NCBI GenBank assembly: GCA_005793025.1
Contig: SXQI01000138.1
Coordinates: 1 to 23,629 of the forward strand
Direction: 5' to 3'
Length of the DNA stretch: 23,629 nucleotides
Origin: Verrucomicrobiales bacterium
GTDB taxonomy: Bacteria > Verrucomicrobiota > Verrucomicrobiia > Limisphaerales > SXQI01
Position numbers and translations under genes: made by a program. This document shows, in pieces, positions 1-7,788 of the stretch. Every line of letters begins with the position of its first letter. The stretch's first letter is position 1. The notes under the pieces were generated by a model, which searched no databases, was not told the DNA's origin, and saw nothing but the letters and a program-made list of their open reading frames with translations.

Positions 1-73
1 CTCCGAGGGGGAAACCTTTCCCCTCGCGGAGGAGGCGTTCAAAACCATTGACGAAGGAGAGAAAGGGGTTCAT
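1..73 (-). CDS. Partial gene: N-terminus of an unidentified protein running off the left edge
   Basis: An ATG on the minus strand at 73-71 opens a frame that stays open to base 1. It encodes 24 residues starting MNPFLSFVNGF and ending REGKGFPLG. It begins 14 bases after the stop codon of the ROK gene (TAA at 90-88), the spacing of a co-transcribed neighbour. The peptide looks like a genuine soluble N-terminus, with an amphipathic helix (FERLLREG) followed by a Gly/Pro-rich turn, not like out-of-frame translation. The fragment is too short to assign to a family. From position alone it may act in the same sugar pathway as the ROK kinase. The imperfect palindrome at 1-31 falls inside this frame and is better explained as coding sequence than as a terminator. 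Confidence 0.55.
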   Translation of the reverse strand, partial: MNPFLSFVNGFERLLREGKGFPLG

Positions 74-87
74 GGCGATTTTAATGG

Positions 88-1482
88 TTAACGAGGTGAT
101 TGGATCGATGGGAGGCTGGCGGCTGCGATTGCTTGGCCGTGACGTTTTTCTTTTTCGTCGGGCATGTGAAATTTTAGCTTCTCGGCGAATTCTGGGAATT
201 CAGTCCGCAACACATTGCGGGCCTGATCGATTAAGATGGTGCCGCCATCGCCTGTGGTAACACGTCCAAGGATTAGGAGATGTTTAATATCGTAGAACGA
301 AGTGAAATGAGCGACCTGATAGCCTAGGTAGGTTCCTAGGGTTTGATAGATTTGGTGAGCTCGGGAGTCGCCTCGAGACATGAGTTCTTGAACGTATTTA
401 AGCCGTTCCGGTACAGGCAGAGTGGGATCCACTTCGATTTTCGCCACCGAAAGTAACCGATTCACTGCCTGTTGGGAGAAATATTGAACTCCGCAACCCG
501 AGTCACCGGACCATTCATCCACGGGAGCATTATTTTGGTAATCAACCGGAACGAACGCGAATTCATTCAACCAAGAGGTGATGTTACCTTCAGCATTTAC
601 GTAACCACCAGCCGTGCTGGTTCCGAAGGCGAGTCCCAAAACCGAATTGTCGTTAAGAGACATGGAACCCGCGAGAGCGGTTACTTCGCCGTCGTTTGCA
701 ACCTCGAACGGAACCTGATTCCACTGTTTCTTCAGATCGAGAAAAATCCCCTCGATTCTTGATTTAAAATCAGTCGGATTAATGCCCCGAAAAAGGGAAG
801 CAACCTTGACTTGATTGTTTACATAGACACCGGCGGCACTCCCCCCGATGGCATCAACCCTCGGTAAATGGGCTGCGGCTTTTTTGAGGGAATCCATAAT
901 CCCTTCGAAATGATAAGCAGGGTCCGTTTGTGTGATCGGATTCCAGACGGTTTCCTCACTAAAAATGCATTCCCCATCGATCACGGCAGCGACCTTTCGG
1001 TCTGAACCGCCAAGGTCAAATCCGATCCGGCAACCCTCCAGATGGCGACCAAGCGGAGTTGAGGTTGATTTTTCGTCAGGAATGTTTTTTGCCGACACCA
1101 CCTCGAAATCCCGACCATAGATTCGGTTTCCCATTATTTCGCCATCGAATCGGCCCGTGGAGGTTTTCTGATAATGCTGTTGAAGTTTTTTGACTAACCC
1201 TTCCTGACCTTGGACATGAACGCGGAAGCCGCCTCGACTCCAAAGTAGGAATTTTATCAACCGTTCCACGAACCTGTAATTCCCCTCTGCGAGCGGATGG
1301 GTTTCGTCGAAAACGGAGGTTGTATGATGAAAAATCGATCCATCCGCTTGTTCTAGGGCAAGGCACAGGGGAACGGATTTCCCACTCATGGCAACGTTTG
1401 ACAGAAACTTGTGGCAAGCTAAGGCGGCCGGACGAAAGCCGAGGTCAAGGACAGGCACCACTTTGGGTAATACAAGTTGCAT
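88..1482 (-). CDS. ROK-family (ASKHA) sugar kinase-like protein, atypical
   Basis: This 464-aa protein has a C-terminal ROK-type sugar kinase half after an N-terminal extension of about 150 residues. The phosphate-1 loop is GFDLGGSDRK (residues 154-163). The second sugar-kinase segment follows at VDAIGGSAAGVY (209-220), and the catalytic-base segment is VANDGEVTAL (261-270), with Asp264 the likely base. The adenosine/phosphate-2 loop is LAFGTSTAGGYV (284-295). The Cys/His zinc site of canonical ROK glucokinases (CxCGxxGCxE) is not visible; GDSGCGVQYF (326-335) sits where it is expected. Cytosolic phosphorylation of a hexose or amino sugar is the family role, but the substrate cannot be read from sequence. 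Typical ROK kinases have about 300 residues, so the N-terminal domain (containing RFVERLIKFLLWSRGG) is an added module with no HTH visible. The gene reads away from the binding-protein gene at 1625 and is followed 14 bases later by another minus-strand gene. No Shine-Dalgarno sequence precedes the ATG. Confidence 0.75.
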   Translation of the reverse strand: MQLVLPKVVPVLDLGFRPAALACHKFLSNVAMSGKSVPLCLALEQADGSIFHHTTSVFDETHPLAEGNYRFVERLIKFLLWSRGGFRVHVQGQEGLVKKLQQHYQKTSTGRFDGEIMGNRIYGRDFEVVSAKNIPDEKSTSTPLGRHLEGCRIGFDLGGSDRKVAAVIDGECIFSEETVWNPITQTDPAYHFEGIMDSLKKAAAHLPRVDAIGGSAAGVYVNNQVKVASLFRGINPTDFKSRIEGIFLDLKKQWNQVPFEVANDGEVTALAGSMSLNDNSVLGLAFGTSTAGGYVNAEGNITSWLNEFAFVPVDYQNNAPVDEWSGDSGCGVQYFSQQAVNRLLSVAKIEVDPTLPVPERLKYVQELMSRGDSRAHQIYQTLGTYLGYQVAHFTSFYDIKHLLILGRVTTGDGGTILIDQARNVLRTEFPEFAEKLKFHMPDEKEKRHGQAIAAASLPSIQSPR

Positions 1483-1624
1483 GCCGAAATCTTACACGAA
1501 AACTAAGCCCTGAGAATCATTTCCAACCCATTTTTCAACCCTAGTTTTGGCATTTGATGGTCTTGATTACACAGTTGCCGGTGGAAGGAAACCGGGTTTA
1601 AGCTACTAGGCAGTAATTCTTTCT
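1483..1624. other. Divergent spacer between the ROK and binding-protein genes
   Basis: These 142 bases must carry the promoters for both diverging genes. For the rightward gene a weak sigma70-like pair is possible: TTGCCG at 1575-1580 and TTTAAG at 1597-1602, with a 16-base spacer. Each half is a poor match, so this is only a candidate. No clear operator or terminator hairpin is visible. Confidence 0.3.
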
Positions 1625-2785
1625 ATGAACGACCGCCGAATCAACATTCGTCTTTCACTTGTCGGGTTTTTAATGGTCACCATGGGGCTAGGTTGGATGG
1701 GTTGTAGCCCGACCGGATCCGGTGGTTCTAGCATTGTAGTCGGGGAGTTTGCCTCGCTGACAGGGAAGGAGGCCGTTTTTGGTCAATCCTCCCACAAGGG
1801 AACATTGCTGGCTGTTGAGGAGATCAACCAAGCCGGAGGTGTGTTGGGGAAACAGATTGTCCTCAAAACTGAGGACACTCAATCCAAACAGGGTGAATCA
1901 GCGACTGTGGTGAAGAAACTGATTACCCGAGATCAAGCGGTGGCGATCCTTGGGGAGGTAGCGTCAGGGCGATCGATGGAAGCGGCACCGATCTGCCAGC
2001 AATACAAAGTCCCCATGATTTCGCCTTCTTCTACAAATCCCAAAGTGACTGAAGGTCGTGACTTCATTTTTCGTGTTTGTTTTATCGATCCTTTCCAAGG
2101 AACGGTCATGGCGAAATTCGCCAAAAAAAGCCTCAAAGCTTCCAAAATTGCAGTGCTCACCGATGTTGCTGCTCCTTACAGTGTTGGGCTGGCGGATTAC
2201 TTTAAGCAACAAATGATTGCGGATGGCGGTGTGATCTTGATCGAGCAAAAATTCAGTTCGGGTGACAAAGATTTCAAGGCGCAGTTGACGGCGATCAAAT
2301 CGATGAATCCTGAGGCGATTTTTGCTCCGTGTTATTACACTGAAGCCGGGTTAATTGTGCGACAAGCTCGAGAACTGGGGATCACTGTGCCTTTATTTGG
2401 GGGCGATGGATGGGAAGCGCCGGAGTTGCTGACGATTGGTGGAAAATCGATGGAGGGGTGCGCTTATTCAACGCACTACTCTCCTGATTCCACGAACCCT
2501 AAGGTTCAAAGTTTTGTCAAAAAGTACAAGGAACGGTTTGCGGGGGAAGTTCCGGATGCGATGGCGGCATTGGGTTACGATTCCGCCTATGTTTTAGTGG
2601 ATGGAATGAAACGAGCCAACGGAACCGATGGGCAGAAAGTGCGTGACGCGATCGCTGTAACGAAAGATTTCGAGGGAGTAACCGGTAAAACGACGATGGA
2701 TGCCAACCGGAATGCAACGAAGCCCGCCGTGATTATTGCTATCAAGGACGGAAAGTTTGCATTTGTTGAAACGATCAACCCTTAG
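1625..2785 (+). CDS. Branched-chain amino acid-type ABC transporter substrate-binding lipoprotein (LivK/Peripla_BP_6-like)
   Basis: This 386-aa protein has a basic N-terminus, a hydrophobic segment (residues 10-25) and a cysteine at 27 in LGWMGC. That is probably a lipobox, although Trp at -3 is unusual. The mature part follows the type-1 periplasmic-binding fold: an opening strand with VGEFASLTGKEAVFGQS, then AVEEINQAGGVLGKQI (about 65-80), VAILGEVASGRSMEA, PMISPSSTNPKVT (about 135-147) and GYDSAYVLVDGMKRA (about 318-332). The expected role is capture of a small ligand, classically leucine, isoleucine, valine or an amide, at the outer face of the inner membrane for a LivHMGF-type permease. 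No permease or ATPase gene lies in the window, so it is an orphan here. Its TAG stop overlaps the TAA of the convergent gene. No Shine-Dalgarno sequence is visible. The family call is firm, the ligand unknown. Confidence 0.9.
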   Translation: MNDRRINIRLSLVGFLMVTMGLGWMGCSPTGSGGSSIVVGEFASLTGKEAVFGQSSHKGTLLAVEEINQAGGVLGKQIVLKTEDTQSKQGESATVVKKLITRDQAVAILGEVASGRSMEAAPICQQYKVPMISPSSTNPKVTEGRDFIFRVCFIDPFQGTVMAKFAKKSLKASKIAVLTDVAAPYSVGLADYFKQQMIADGGVILIEQKFSSGDKDFKAQLTAIKSMNPEAIFAPCYYTEAGLIVRQARELGITVPLFGGDGWEAPELLTIGGKSMEGCAYSTHYSPDSTNPKVQSFVKKYKERFAGEVPDAMAALGYDSAYVLVDGMKRANGTDGQKVRDAIAVTKDFEGVTGKTTMDANRNATKPAVIIAIKDGKFAFVETINP

Positions 2786-4107
2786 GCAACGGAGCAGGGA
2801 GCCAAGATTGCATCTTTCATTCCATGGATTATTTTTTTATCCGCTGGACAGATCGTGGCTAACACCCCTCCTAGATGGATCTGATACGATTCGGCTTTTC
2901 CTGAGATGAAATAATACGGGCACAAACGGACTCTGCCGAGCATCGGGATTAACTTTTCGGTTTGAAAGTCGAACCACTCAGTGCTGATGGTTCGTGGTTT
3001 ATGGAAACGTTGTAACACATGTGGCACGGTTTGGGACTTGGCCAGAGCGGCATCGACTACAAGGCTCCATTCGGCGGTTGAAAGGTCGCTACCCAATGAA
3101 ACACCTCTGGCACCCCAAGCAGATTCTGAAAAACCAGAGACCTTTAGGATGAGGTCACGATCTTTTTGGGAAAGAGTTTTGAGCTGATTCCAATCCGTGA
3201 GGTTGAGTTCGGGAAAAGCACCCTGAGGAGGTAGCGGTGTGGGATCTAACAACCAAGTATAAGGGACAATCTTTTGAAGTTGGTTCAGGTAACCTTCTCC
3301 GAGTTCTTGGTGCCAGAATGTTCGAAGGTTTTTGTTCCACAATAGGGCAAACATCATCTTCTCCTCGAAAATTGGCTTTGGAGGAGGAGTGAGTTGGATG
3401 CTCCTCTGTTGGGCTTTTTCAAACAGTGTTTTGTGACCTTCTACGTTCGAGAGATCGTATAGTTCAAAAAAACGGTAGACTGCATCTCGATCGTTCGGAT
3501 TGTTAAACGAGGCGTTTTGGATTTTGAACGAGTTCCCACGGGAATTTAGTTGTTCCGCAAGCCATGTCATTTCAGGACGGTAGGTGGATGATTCATCAGA
3601 AACCACCACATGCACTTGTGGTGCATCAGAGAATATCGCACGGAAACTATCCAGCATGCCCAATGCTCCACCGATTGGGGAGGATGCATCGTCTCCCAAC
3701 TGGGCATAGGTCTGGTTGAGCCACGCGGTCAGGCCGATACCACCGGGGACGCTATCCAATTCGGTCACCGAAAGCCCATTCTCGGTTAAAAGCAAATCCG
3801 GGCGAATGATTCGGGGAAGTTCGTTTTTGAAGGAATCATCGCGTTGCAGAGCGATTAATTCAGAAGGTTTCCCTCGATCGAGCCACTCTGCAATCCAACC
3901 CGGTTGCTTGCCCGAATGGCTATGCTGGTAGAGGCGGTTGAGAGCTTGATTGAATCGGAGAAGCACCCGCCCGAGCGTTTCGAGTTCGTTTACCAAGGTC
4001 TGGCCAAGCGGCAAAGGTCTTGGCGAAATTCGCCATGAATGCCCTGAAAACAGGCCATCTTGGGGCAAGCGATCGCGAATGAAGCGGGCAGCGTCTGAAG
4101 GGTTCAT
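2782..4107 (-). CDS. Probable circularly permuted ATP-grasp ligase-like protein, uncharacterised
   Basis: I assign this 441-aa protein to the ATP-grasp fold by pattern only. IRPDLLLTENGLSVTELDSV (residues 101-120) resembles the 'RPD-(F/L)-x-L-T-E-x-G-x-x-x-x-E' strand pair of circularly permuted ATP-grasp (glutathionylspermidine synthase-like/DUF404-407) proteins. EEKMMFALLWNKNL (248-261) resembles their 'K-x-x-x-x-L-x-x' helix. LILKVSGFSESAWGARGVSL (319-338) looks like the nucleotide-binding Lys strand and Gly-rich loop. VPHVLQRFHKP (361-371) resembles the adenine-binding strand, and YQIHLGGVLAT (408-418) the closing strand. There is no signal peptide or membrane segment. Such enzymes join a carboxylate to an amine through an acyl-phosphate; the substrate here is unknown. 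The ATG follows directly on the TAA of proA, implying translational coupling and hinting at an amino acid or peptide substrate. Its stop overlaps that of the convergent binding-protein gene. Confidence 0.6.
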   Translation of the reverse strand: MNPSDAARFIRDRLPQDGLFSGHSWRISPRPLPLGQTLVNELETLGRVLLRFNQALNRLYQHSHSGKQPGWIAEWLDRGKPSELIALQRDDSFKNELPRIIRPDLLLTENGLSVTELDSVPGGIGLTAWLNQTYAQLGDDASSPIGGALGMLDSFRAIFSDAPQVHVVVSDESSTYRPEMTWLAEQLNSRGNSFKIQNASFNNPNDRDAVYRFFELYDLSNVEGHKTLFEKAQQRSIQLTPPPKPIFEEKMMFALLWNKNLRTFWHQELGEGYLNQLQKIVPYTWLLDPTPLPPQGAFPELNLTDWNQLKTLSQKDRDLILKVSGFSESAWGARGVSLGSDLSTAEWSLVVDAALAKSQTVPHVLQRFHKPRTISTEWFDFQTEKLIPMLGRVRLCPYYFISGKAESYQIHLGGVLATICPADKKIIHGMKDAILAPCSVA

Positions 4108-5388
4108 TTAACGTCGAATCTGGCCGGTGCCCAAGCCAAGCCACTTATAGGTGGTCAACTCATCCAAACCCATCGGACCACGTGCGCCAATTTTATCCGT
4201 GCTAATGCCGATCTCTGCACCCATGCCGAATTCTCCACCATCTGTAAAACGAGTCGAAGCGTTCCAATAAACCGCCGCCGAATCTACCTCGTGGAGGAAA
4301 GTTTGGGCGGTGGATTGATTCTGAGTCACAATCGCATCCGAATGGCCTGAACCAAAATGCGCGATATGATCCAGAGCCTCCTCGAGGCCGCTAACCACCT
4401 TTACGTTCAGAATGAAATCATTGTATTCGGTGCTCCAATCCAGTTCTGTCGCGGGAACCATGGTTGCATCAGTCGAGGCGAGCAATCGGTGGCTCGCTTG
4501 ATCGACATGCAGAGTGACGTTTTTATCCGCTAGTTGCTTGCCTATAAGGGGTAAAAACTGGGCTGCAATACTGGAATCAACCAGCATTGTTTCCATTGCG
4601 TTGCAGGTGGATGGCCTCTGGACTTTGGCGTTCATGACAATTTCAGCGGCCATCGTTAAGTCCGCTTCGTTGTCAATGTAGACATGGCAAACTCCTTTGT
4701 AATGTTTGATGACTGGAACTTTTGAGCATTCGGTCACAGCCCGTATCAGCCCCTCACCGCCACGCGGCATGCAAAGATCCACGTACTGGGTGAATGATAG
4801 CAGTTCTCGGATTGCCTCGCGTGCAGGGGTTTGAACCACTTGAATCGCGTGCTTTGGGAAAGAAGGAAGGGCCTTGCATGCGGCAGCAACTAATACTTGA
4901 GCAATAAGAGTGTTTGAGTGGATGGCTTCCTTTCCTCCGCGTAGAATCGTCGCGTTACCTGTTTTGAGGCAAAGGCTGGCTGCATCAGCGGTCACGTTGG
5001 GACGAGACTCGTAAATAATGACCACAACTCCGATGGGGACTGCGATTTTCTTGAGCCTGAGGCCATTGGGCCTTGTTCGATCTTCCAGCACTCTTCCCAC
5101 GGGATCATGGAGGGCGGCAATCGCCTCGAGCCCGGTTGCCATGGCTTCGATTCGTTTGTCGTCTAACTCGAGTCGGTCCAGCATGGCACGCGAGAGACCT
5201 TGGATCGTGGCAGCATCCATATCCTGACGGTTTGCATCCTTGATTTCTCGGGAATTGAGACGAATCGCCACTGCCATAGCGATGAGACAACGATTCTTCT
5301 CATCGCTGGAGATGCGTGCCAAGGCTCGTGATGCACCTTTCGCTTGTTTGGCCAAATTAATCATTTCGGCTGTCAGGGACGATTCCAT
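4108..5388 (-). CDS. proA: Glutamate-5-semialdehyde dehydrogenase (gamma-glutamyl phosphate reductase)
   Basis: This 426-aa cytosolic enzyme reduces gamma-glutamyl phosphate with NADPH to glutamate-5-semialdehyde, the second step of proline synthesis from glutamate. It has family length and co-linear motifs: GVVVIIYESRPNVTADA (residues 120-136), LKTGNATILRGGKEA (141-155), the MPRGGEGLIR segment (207-216), VIKHYKGVCHVYID (226-239) and the catalytic-cysteine motif QRPSTCNAMETML (257-269, Cys262). The C-terminal ARGPMGLDELTTYKW is typical. No proB (glutamate 5-kinase) is present in the window. The ATG gives the expected N-terminus. Upstream sequence has GGAG about 30 bases away, too far for a ribosome-binding site. 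The ATP-grasp gene follows with no spacer. The 72-base gap to the preceding CNNM gene could hold a promoter or allow read-through. Confidence 0.97.
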   Translation of the reverse strand: MESSLTAEMINLAKQAKGASRALARISSDEKNRCLIAMAVAIRLNSREIKDANRQDMDAATIQGLSRAMLDRLELDDKRIEAMATGLEAIAALHDPVGRVLEDRTRPNGLRLKKIAVPIGVVVIIYESRPNVTADAASLCLKTGNATILRGGKEAIHSNTLIAQVLVAAACKALPSFPKHAIQVVQTPAREAIRELLSFTQYVDLCMPRGGEGLIRAVTECSKVPVIKHYKGVCHVYIDNEADLTMAAEIVMNAKVQRPSTCNAMETMLVDSSIAAQFLPLIGKQLADKNVTLHVDQASHRLLASTDATMVPATELDWSTEYNDFILNVKVVSGLEEALDHIAHFGSGHSDAIVTQNQSTAQTFLHEVDSAAVYWNASTRFTDGGEFGMGAEIGISTDKIGARGPMGLDELTTYKWLGLGTGQIRR

Positions 5389-5460
5389 GCTGAAAAGTTA
5401 GTTCAATTACGAGCTCCTGAAAATGGAAAGATTGTTGGCCAATCAGGAGGCAAACTAGAC
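5389..5460 (-). promoter_or_regulatory. Spacer upstream of proA with nested inverted repeats
   Basis: The spacer holds a 7-base inverted repeat, CTCCTGA at 5414-5420 and TCAGGAG at 5443-5449, 22 bases apart. Inside it is a smaller one, ATTG(TTGGC)CAAT. On the transcribed minus strand the inner hairpin is followed by TTTCC, a poor terminator tail. It could be a weak terminator after the CNNM genes or a control site for proA. Arms this short are also expected by chance. Confidence 0.2.
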
Positions 5461-6798
5461 TTATTGTTTTGAATTGTGCCTGTTTATTTTTCGGGTTAGT
5501 CGCAATCTTTCGATCGTGGGCCCTTCCAAACTTTCGACGCGGAGCTCAAAATCTCCTAAGGTTATAGTATCTCCCCTTTTGGGAAACCCTTCGAGTCGGT
5601 GAGTCATCCAGCCACTTGCAGTGACTGTGTCCTCCTCCTCAAACGATTCGTTCACAAGATTGGCCAAATCGTGAAGCGGTAGCGCTCCGTCCAGAATCCA
5701 ATTGTCGGCATCGAGGATCTCAATCTGGGGCTTCTCTTGATCGAACTCGTCTTGGATTTGGCCGACTAATTCCTCAAGTATATTTTCCAGAGTGATCATT
5801 CCTACTGTGCTGCCATATTCATCCACGAGGAACGCCATATGAAGACGTCGTTCCAGAAGGAGTTGGAGCACGCGTTCTAATCTAGCCGTAGGAGGAACAA
5901 ACACTAGTTTTCGAGCAAATGGGACAAGGTCGTTTCCGTGTCGGGAAAGGTGGCGTGCTGCCATCAGATCTTTGAAATGGACCACTCCGATCGTGTGATC
6001 TAAATCACCGTCGATGCAGAGGGGAAAACGGGAAAACCTAGACTTTTCAGCGATCTCTAAACATTCACCTATTGATGCCTGCGTGTTGAGCACGACCAAC
6101 TCGTGGCGGGGTCGCATGACATCGCGGGCCCGACGGTGTTTCAGGTCAAGCGCATTGAGAAGGATATCCCGCCCGAGTTTGGTGTCTGCCGAGGATGTGT
6201 GTGAACCCGCCAGTAGCAAACGGAGCTCCTCGTGTGAGTGGGTTGACTCCGATTCGGCATTCGAATCCAACCCCACTCTCTCCATCGACCAGTCAGAGGA
6301 CTTGTCTAAAAGCCAAACAAAGGGCCAGGTCAACTTCTGAAACCACCTTAGTGGCTGAGCAACTAGAAGAGACGCTTTCAGAGGGTTGGTGATCGCGAAT
6401 CGTTTGGGAACCTGTTCACCGACTACGATGTGGAGGAAAGTCAGAAGGGTGAAACCCACGACCACGCTGATCGTGTGTCGGACGTCATGAGAAGTGATTT
6501 GGATTAGATCCAACAAAGGAGCCAAAAGCACTGAAACCACCGGTTCTCCCACCCACCCAAGTGCCAAGCTCGCTAATGTGACACCTAACTGGCATGCACT
6601 GAGGGTAGAGTCAAGATTAGTCAGTGCCAGTTTTGCCTGCTTCGCAGCTCGGCTGCCTTTTCTAATGCTTTCCTCCAATTGAGTGTGACGTAATTTGACG
6701 AGGGCAAACTCGGCAGCGACAAAGAAAAAATTGATACCAATGATCGCTCCCACCAAGAGGACCTTCAGCGCAAGTTCGATAAGGGTTGCCTGTTCCAT
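5461..6798 (-). CDS. CNNM/HlyC-type membrane protein (DUF21 + CBS pair + CorC_HlyC domain)
   Basis: This is the third of three tandem paralogues, 445 aa. The N-terminal DUF21 (CNNM) transmembrane domain spans about residues 1-190, with a hydrophobic first helix and the conserved segment FFVAAEFALVKLR (about 25-37). Further in, VVGEQVPKRFAI matches the family's 'GE-x-x-PK' turn. A CBS pair follows, opening with ARDVMRPRHELVVL and including HMAFLVDEYGSTVGMITLEN. A complete C-terminal CorC_HlyC domain contains WILDGALPLHDLANLV and DTVTASGWMTHRLEG. The family includes magnesium or other divalent-cation exporters and resistance proteins (CorC, MpfA, YhdP, YoaE). The old name 'hemolysin C' is not evidence of haemolysis. 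It starts 3 bases after the stop of the middle paralogue, so the genes are surely co-transcribed. Confidence 0.93.
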   Translation of the reverse strand: MEQATLIELALKVLLVGAIIGINFFFVAAEFALVKLRHTQLEESIRKGSRAAKQAKLALTNLDSTLSACQLGVTLASLALGWVGEPVVSVLLAPLLDLIQITSHDVRHTISVVVGFTLLTFLHIVVGEQVPKRFAITNPLKASLLVAQPLRWFQKLTWPFVWLLDKSSDWSMERVGLDSNAESESTHSHEELRLLLAGSHTSSADTKLGRDILLNALDLKHRRARDVMRPRHELVVLNTQASIGECLEIAEKSRFSRFPLCIDGDLDHTIGVVHFKDLMAARHLSRHGNDLVPFARKLVFVPPTARLERVLQLLLERRLHMAFLVDEYGSTVGMITLENILEELVGQIQDEFDQEKPQIEILDADNWILDGALPLHDLANLVNESFEEEDTVTASGWMTHRLEGFPKRGDTITLGDFELRVESLEGPTIERLRLTRKINRHNSKQ

Positions 6799-6801
6799 AG
6801 A

Positions 6802-7785
6802 TTAGAACTGAACCTCCCCAAATATAATTTGAAAGATCTCTTCAACTCCGACTACGCCTATTTCTCGTCTGTCACGTCCCAGCACAACCGCCAACCGTTG
6901 GCCTGCTTTCTGCAGGCGACGTAGGGCCTCTTCTACCGTGAGATCTTCCGCAAAAAACAGAGCGGAAGTGACGAACTCTTGAATAGGCTGTGTTGATTCG
7001 GTATCTGCTTTAAAAAGTAGACTTCTCACATCCAATAAGCCAACCAACGTTTGTTGACCCTCGTTCTCCTGCCACACTGGCCAGATTATTCCCTTATGTT
7101 CGGCGGCTAACCGGACAACTGAACCTGTGGACTGAGAGATCACTACCGTCGGGAAACGTGCAAATGGAATTGTAATCTGTCCCACTCGAATCTTTTGAAG
7201 GTCTAAGACTCGGTTGATCATCACCTTTTCCTCACTACTCAAACCATGAGCCGATTCCTGCATGATTTGGCGTAGTTCACCGCGACTCGTGAAAACTTGT
7301 CCGGTAAAGATTTTGCCGCCAGTCCAACGTAACAACCCATTGGAAAAATGTGTCATAACACCGACAATCGGGCTGAGTAAAAAATGAAAAAAACGAAAAG
7401 GAATTGCGGCTAACATGCAGAGACGGTTGGGGTAGAGCCGAAACAGGGTTTTCGGGAGCAGATCGCATAGCATGTAGAATAGACCCACCCCTCCAACAAA
7501 GCCTGCAACCAAAACGACAGTCCTACCTTCGCAGGCTCGTTCTAGAACTAGAACACCAAGCACAAAGGCCACAAACGTAGCAATGGTGTTCCCGACCACG
7601 ATGGTCCAAAGGAAGTTTTCAGAGTTTTCCAAGAGCTGTTGGAGAACTTTTGCTCGGCGAAATCCCTTCCTTACTTGCTGACGAATTTTCCAGCGACTGA
7701 GTGTGAAAACACCCGCTTCCATCCCAGCACAGACGAAGGAAACCACGATCGCTAACGGGAGGATGATTATTGTGAGATAATCCAT
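6802..7785 (-). CDS. Short CNNM-type membrane protein (DUF21 + degenerate CBS pair, no CorC_HlyC domain)
   Basis: This is the middle paralogue of the tandem trio, 327 aa. DUF21 is recognisable from FVCAGMEAGVFTLSRWKIR (residues 18-36), VVGNTIATFVAF (about 63-74) and YMLCDLLPKTLFRLYP, which replaces the usual Glu of the 'GE-x-x-PK' turn with Asp. The cytosolic part is a diverged CBS pair: the expected 'D-V-M-x-P-R' entry is VGQITIPFARFPTVVI, and the second repeat ends IGVVGVEEIFQIIFG. The protein stops there, about 80-110 residues shorter than its neighbours, without the CorC_HlyC domain. The reading frame is intact with a normal stop, so this is a real short form, not an evident frameshift. 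It may pair with its neighbours as a heteromeric subunit (inference). It lies 3 bases from each neighbour. Confidence 0.88.
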   Translation of the reverse strand: MDYLTIIILPLAIVVSFVCAGMEAGVFTLSRWKIRQQVRKGFRRAKVLQQLLENSENFLWTIVVGNTIATFVAFVLGVLVLERACEGRTVVLVAGFVGGVGLFYMLCDLLPKTLFRLYPNRLCMLAAIPFRFFHFLLSPIVGVMTHFSNGLLRWTGGKIFTGQVFTSRGELRQIMQESAHGLSSEEKVMINRVLDLQKIRVGQITIPFARFPTVVISQSTGSVVRLAAEHKGIIWPVWQENEGQQTLVGLLDVRSLLFKADTESTQPIQEFVTSALFFAEDLTVEEALRRLQKAGQRLAVVLGRDRREIGVVGVEEIFQIIFGEVQF

Positions 7786-7788
7786 CGC

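Noticed and set aside
1..31. Imperfect palindrome (CTCCGAGGGGG... / ...CCCCTCGCGGAG) as a transcription terminator
   Set aside because: It lies inside an open minus-strand frame that looks like a genuine N-terminus, and no T-run follows on either strand within the window.
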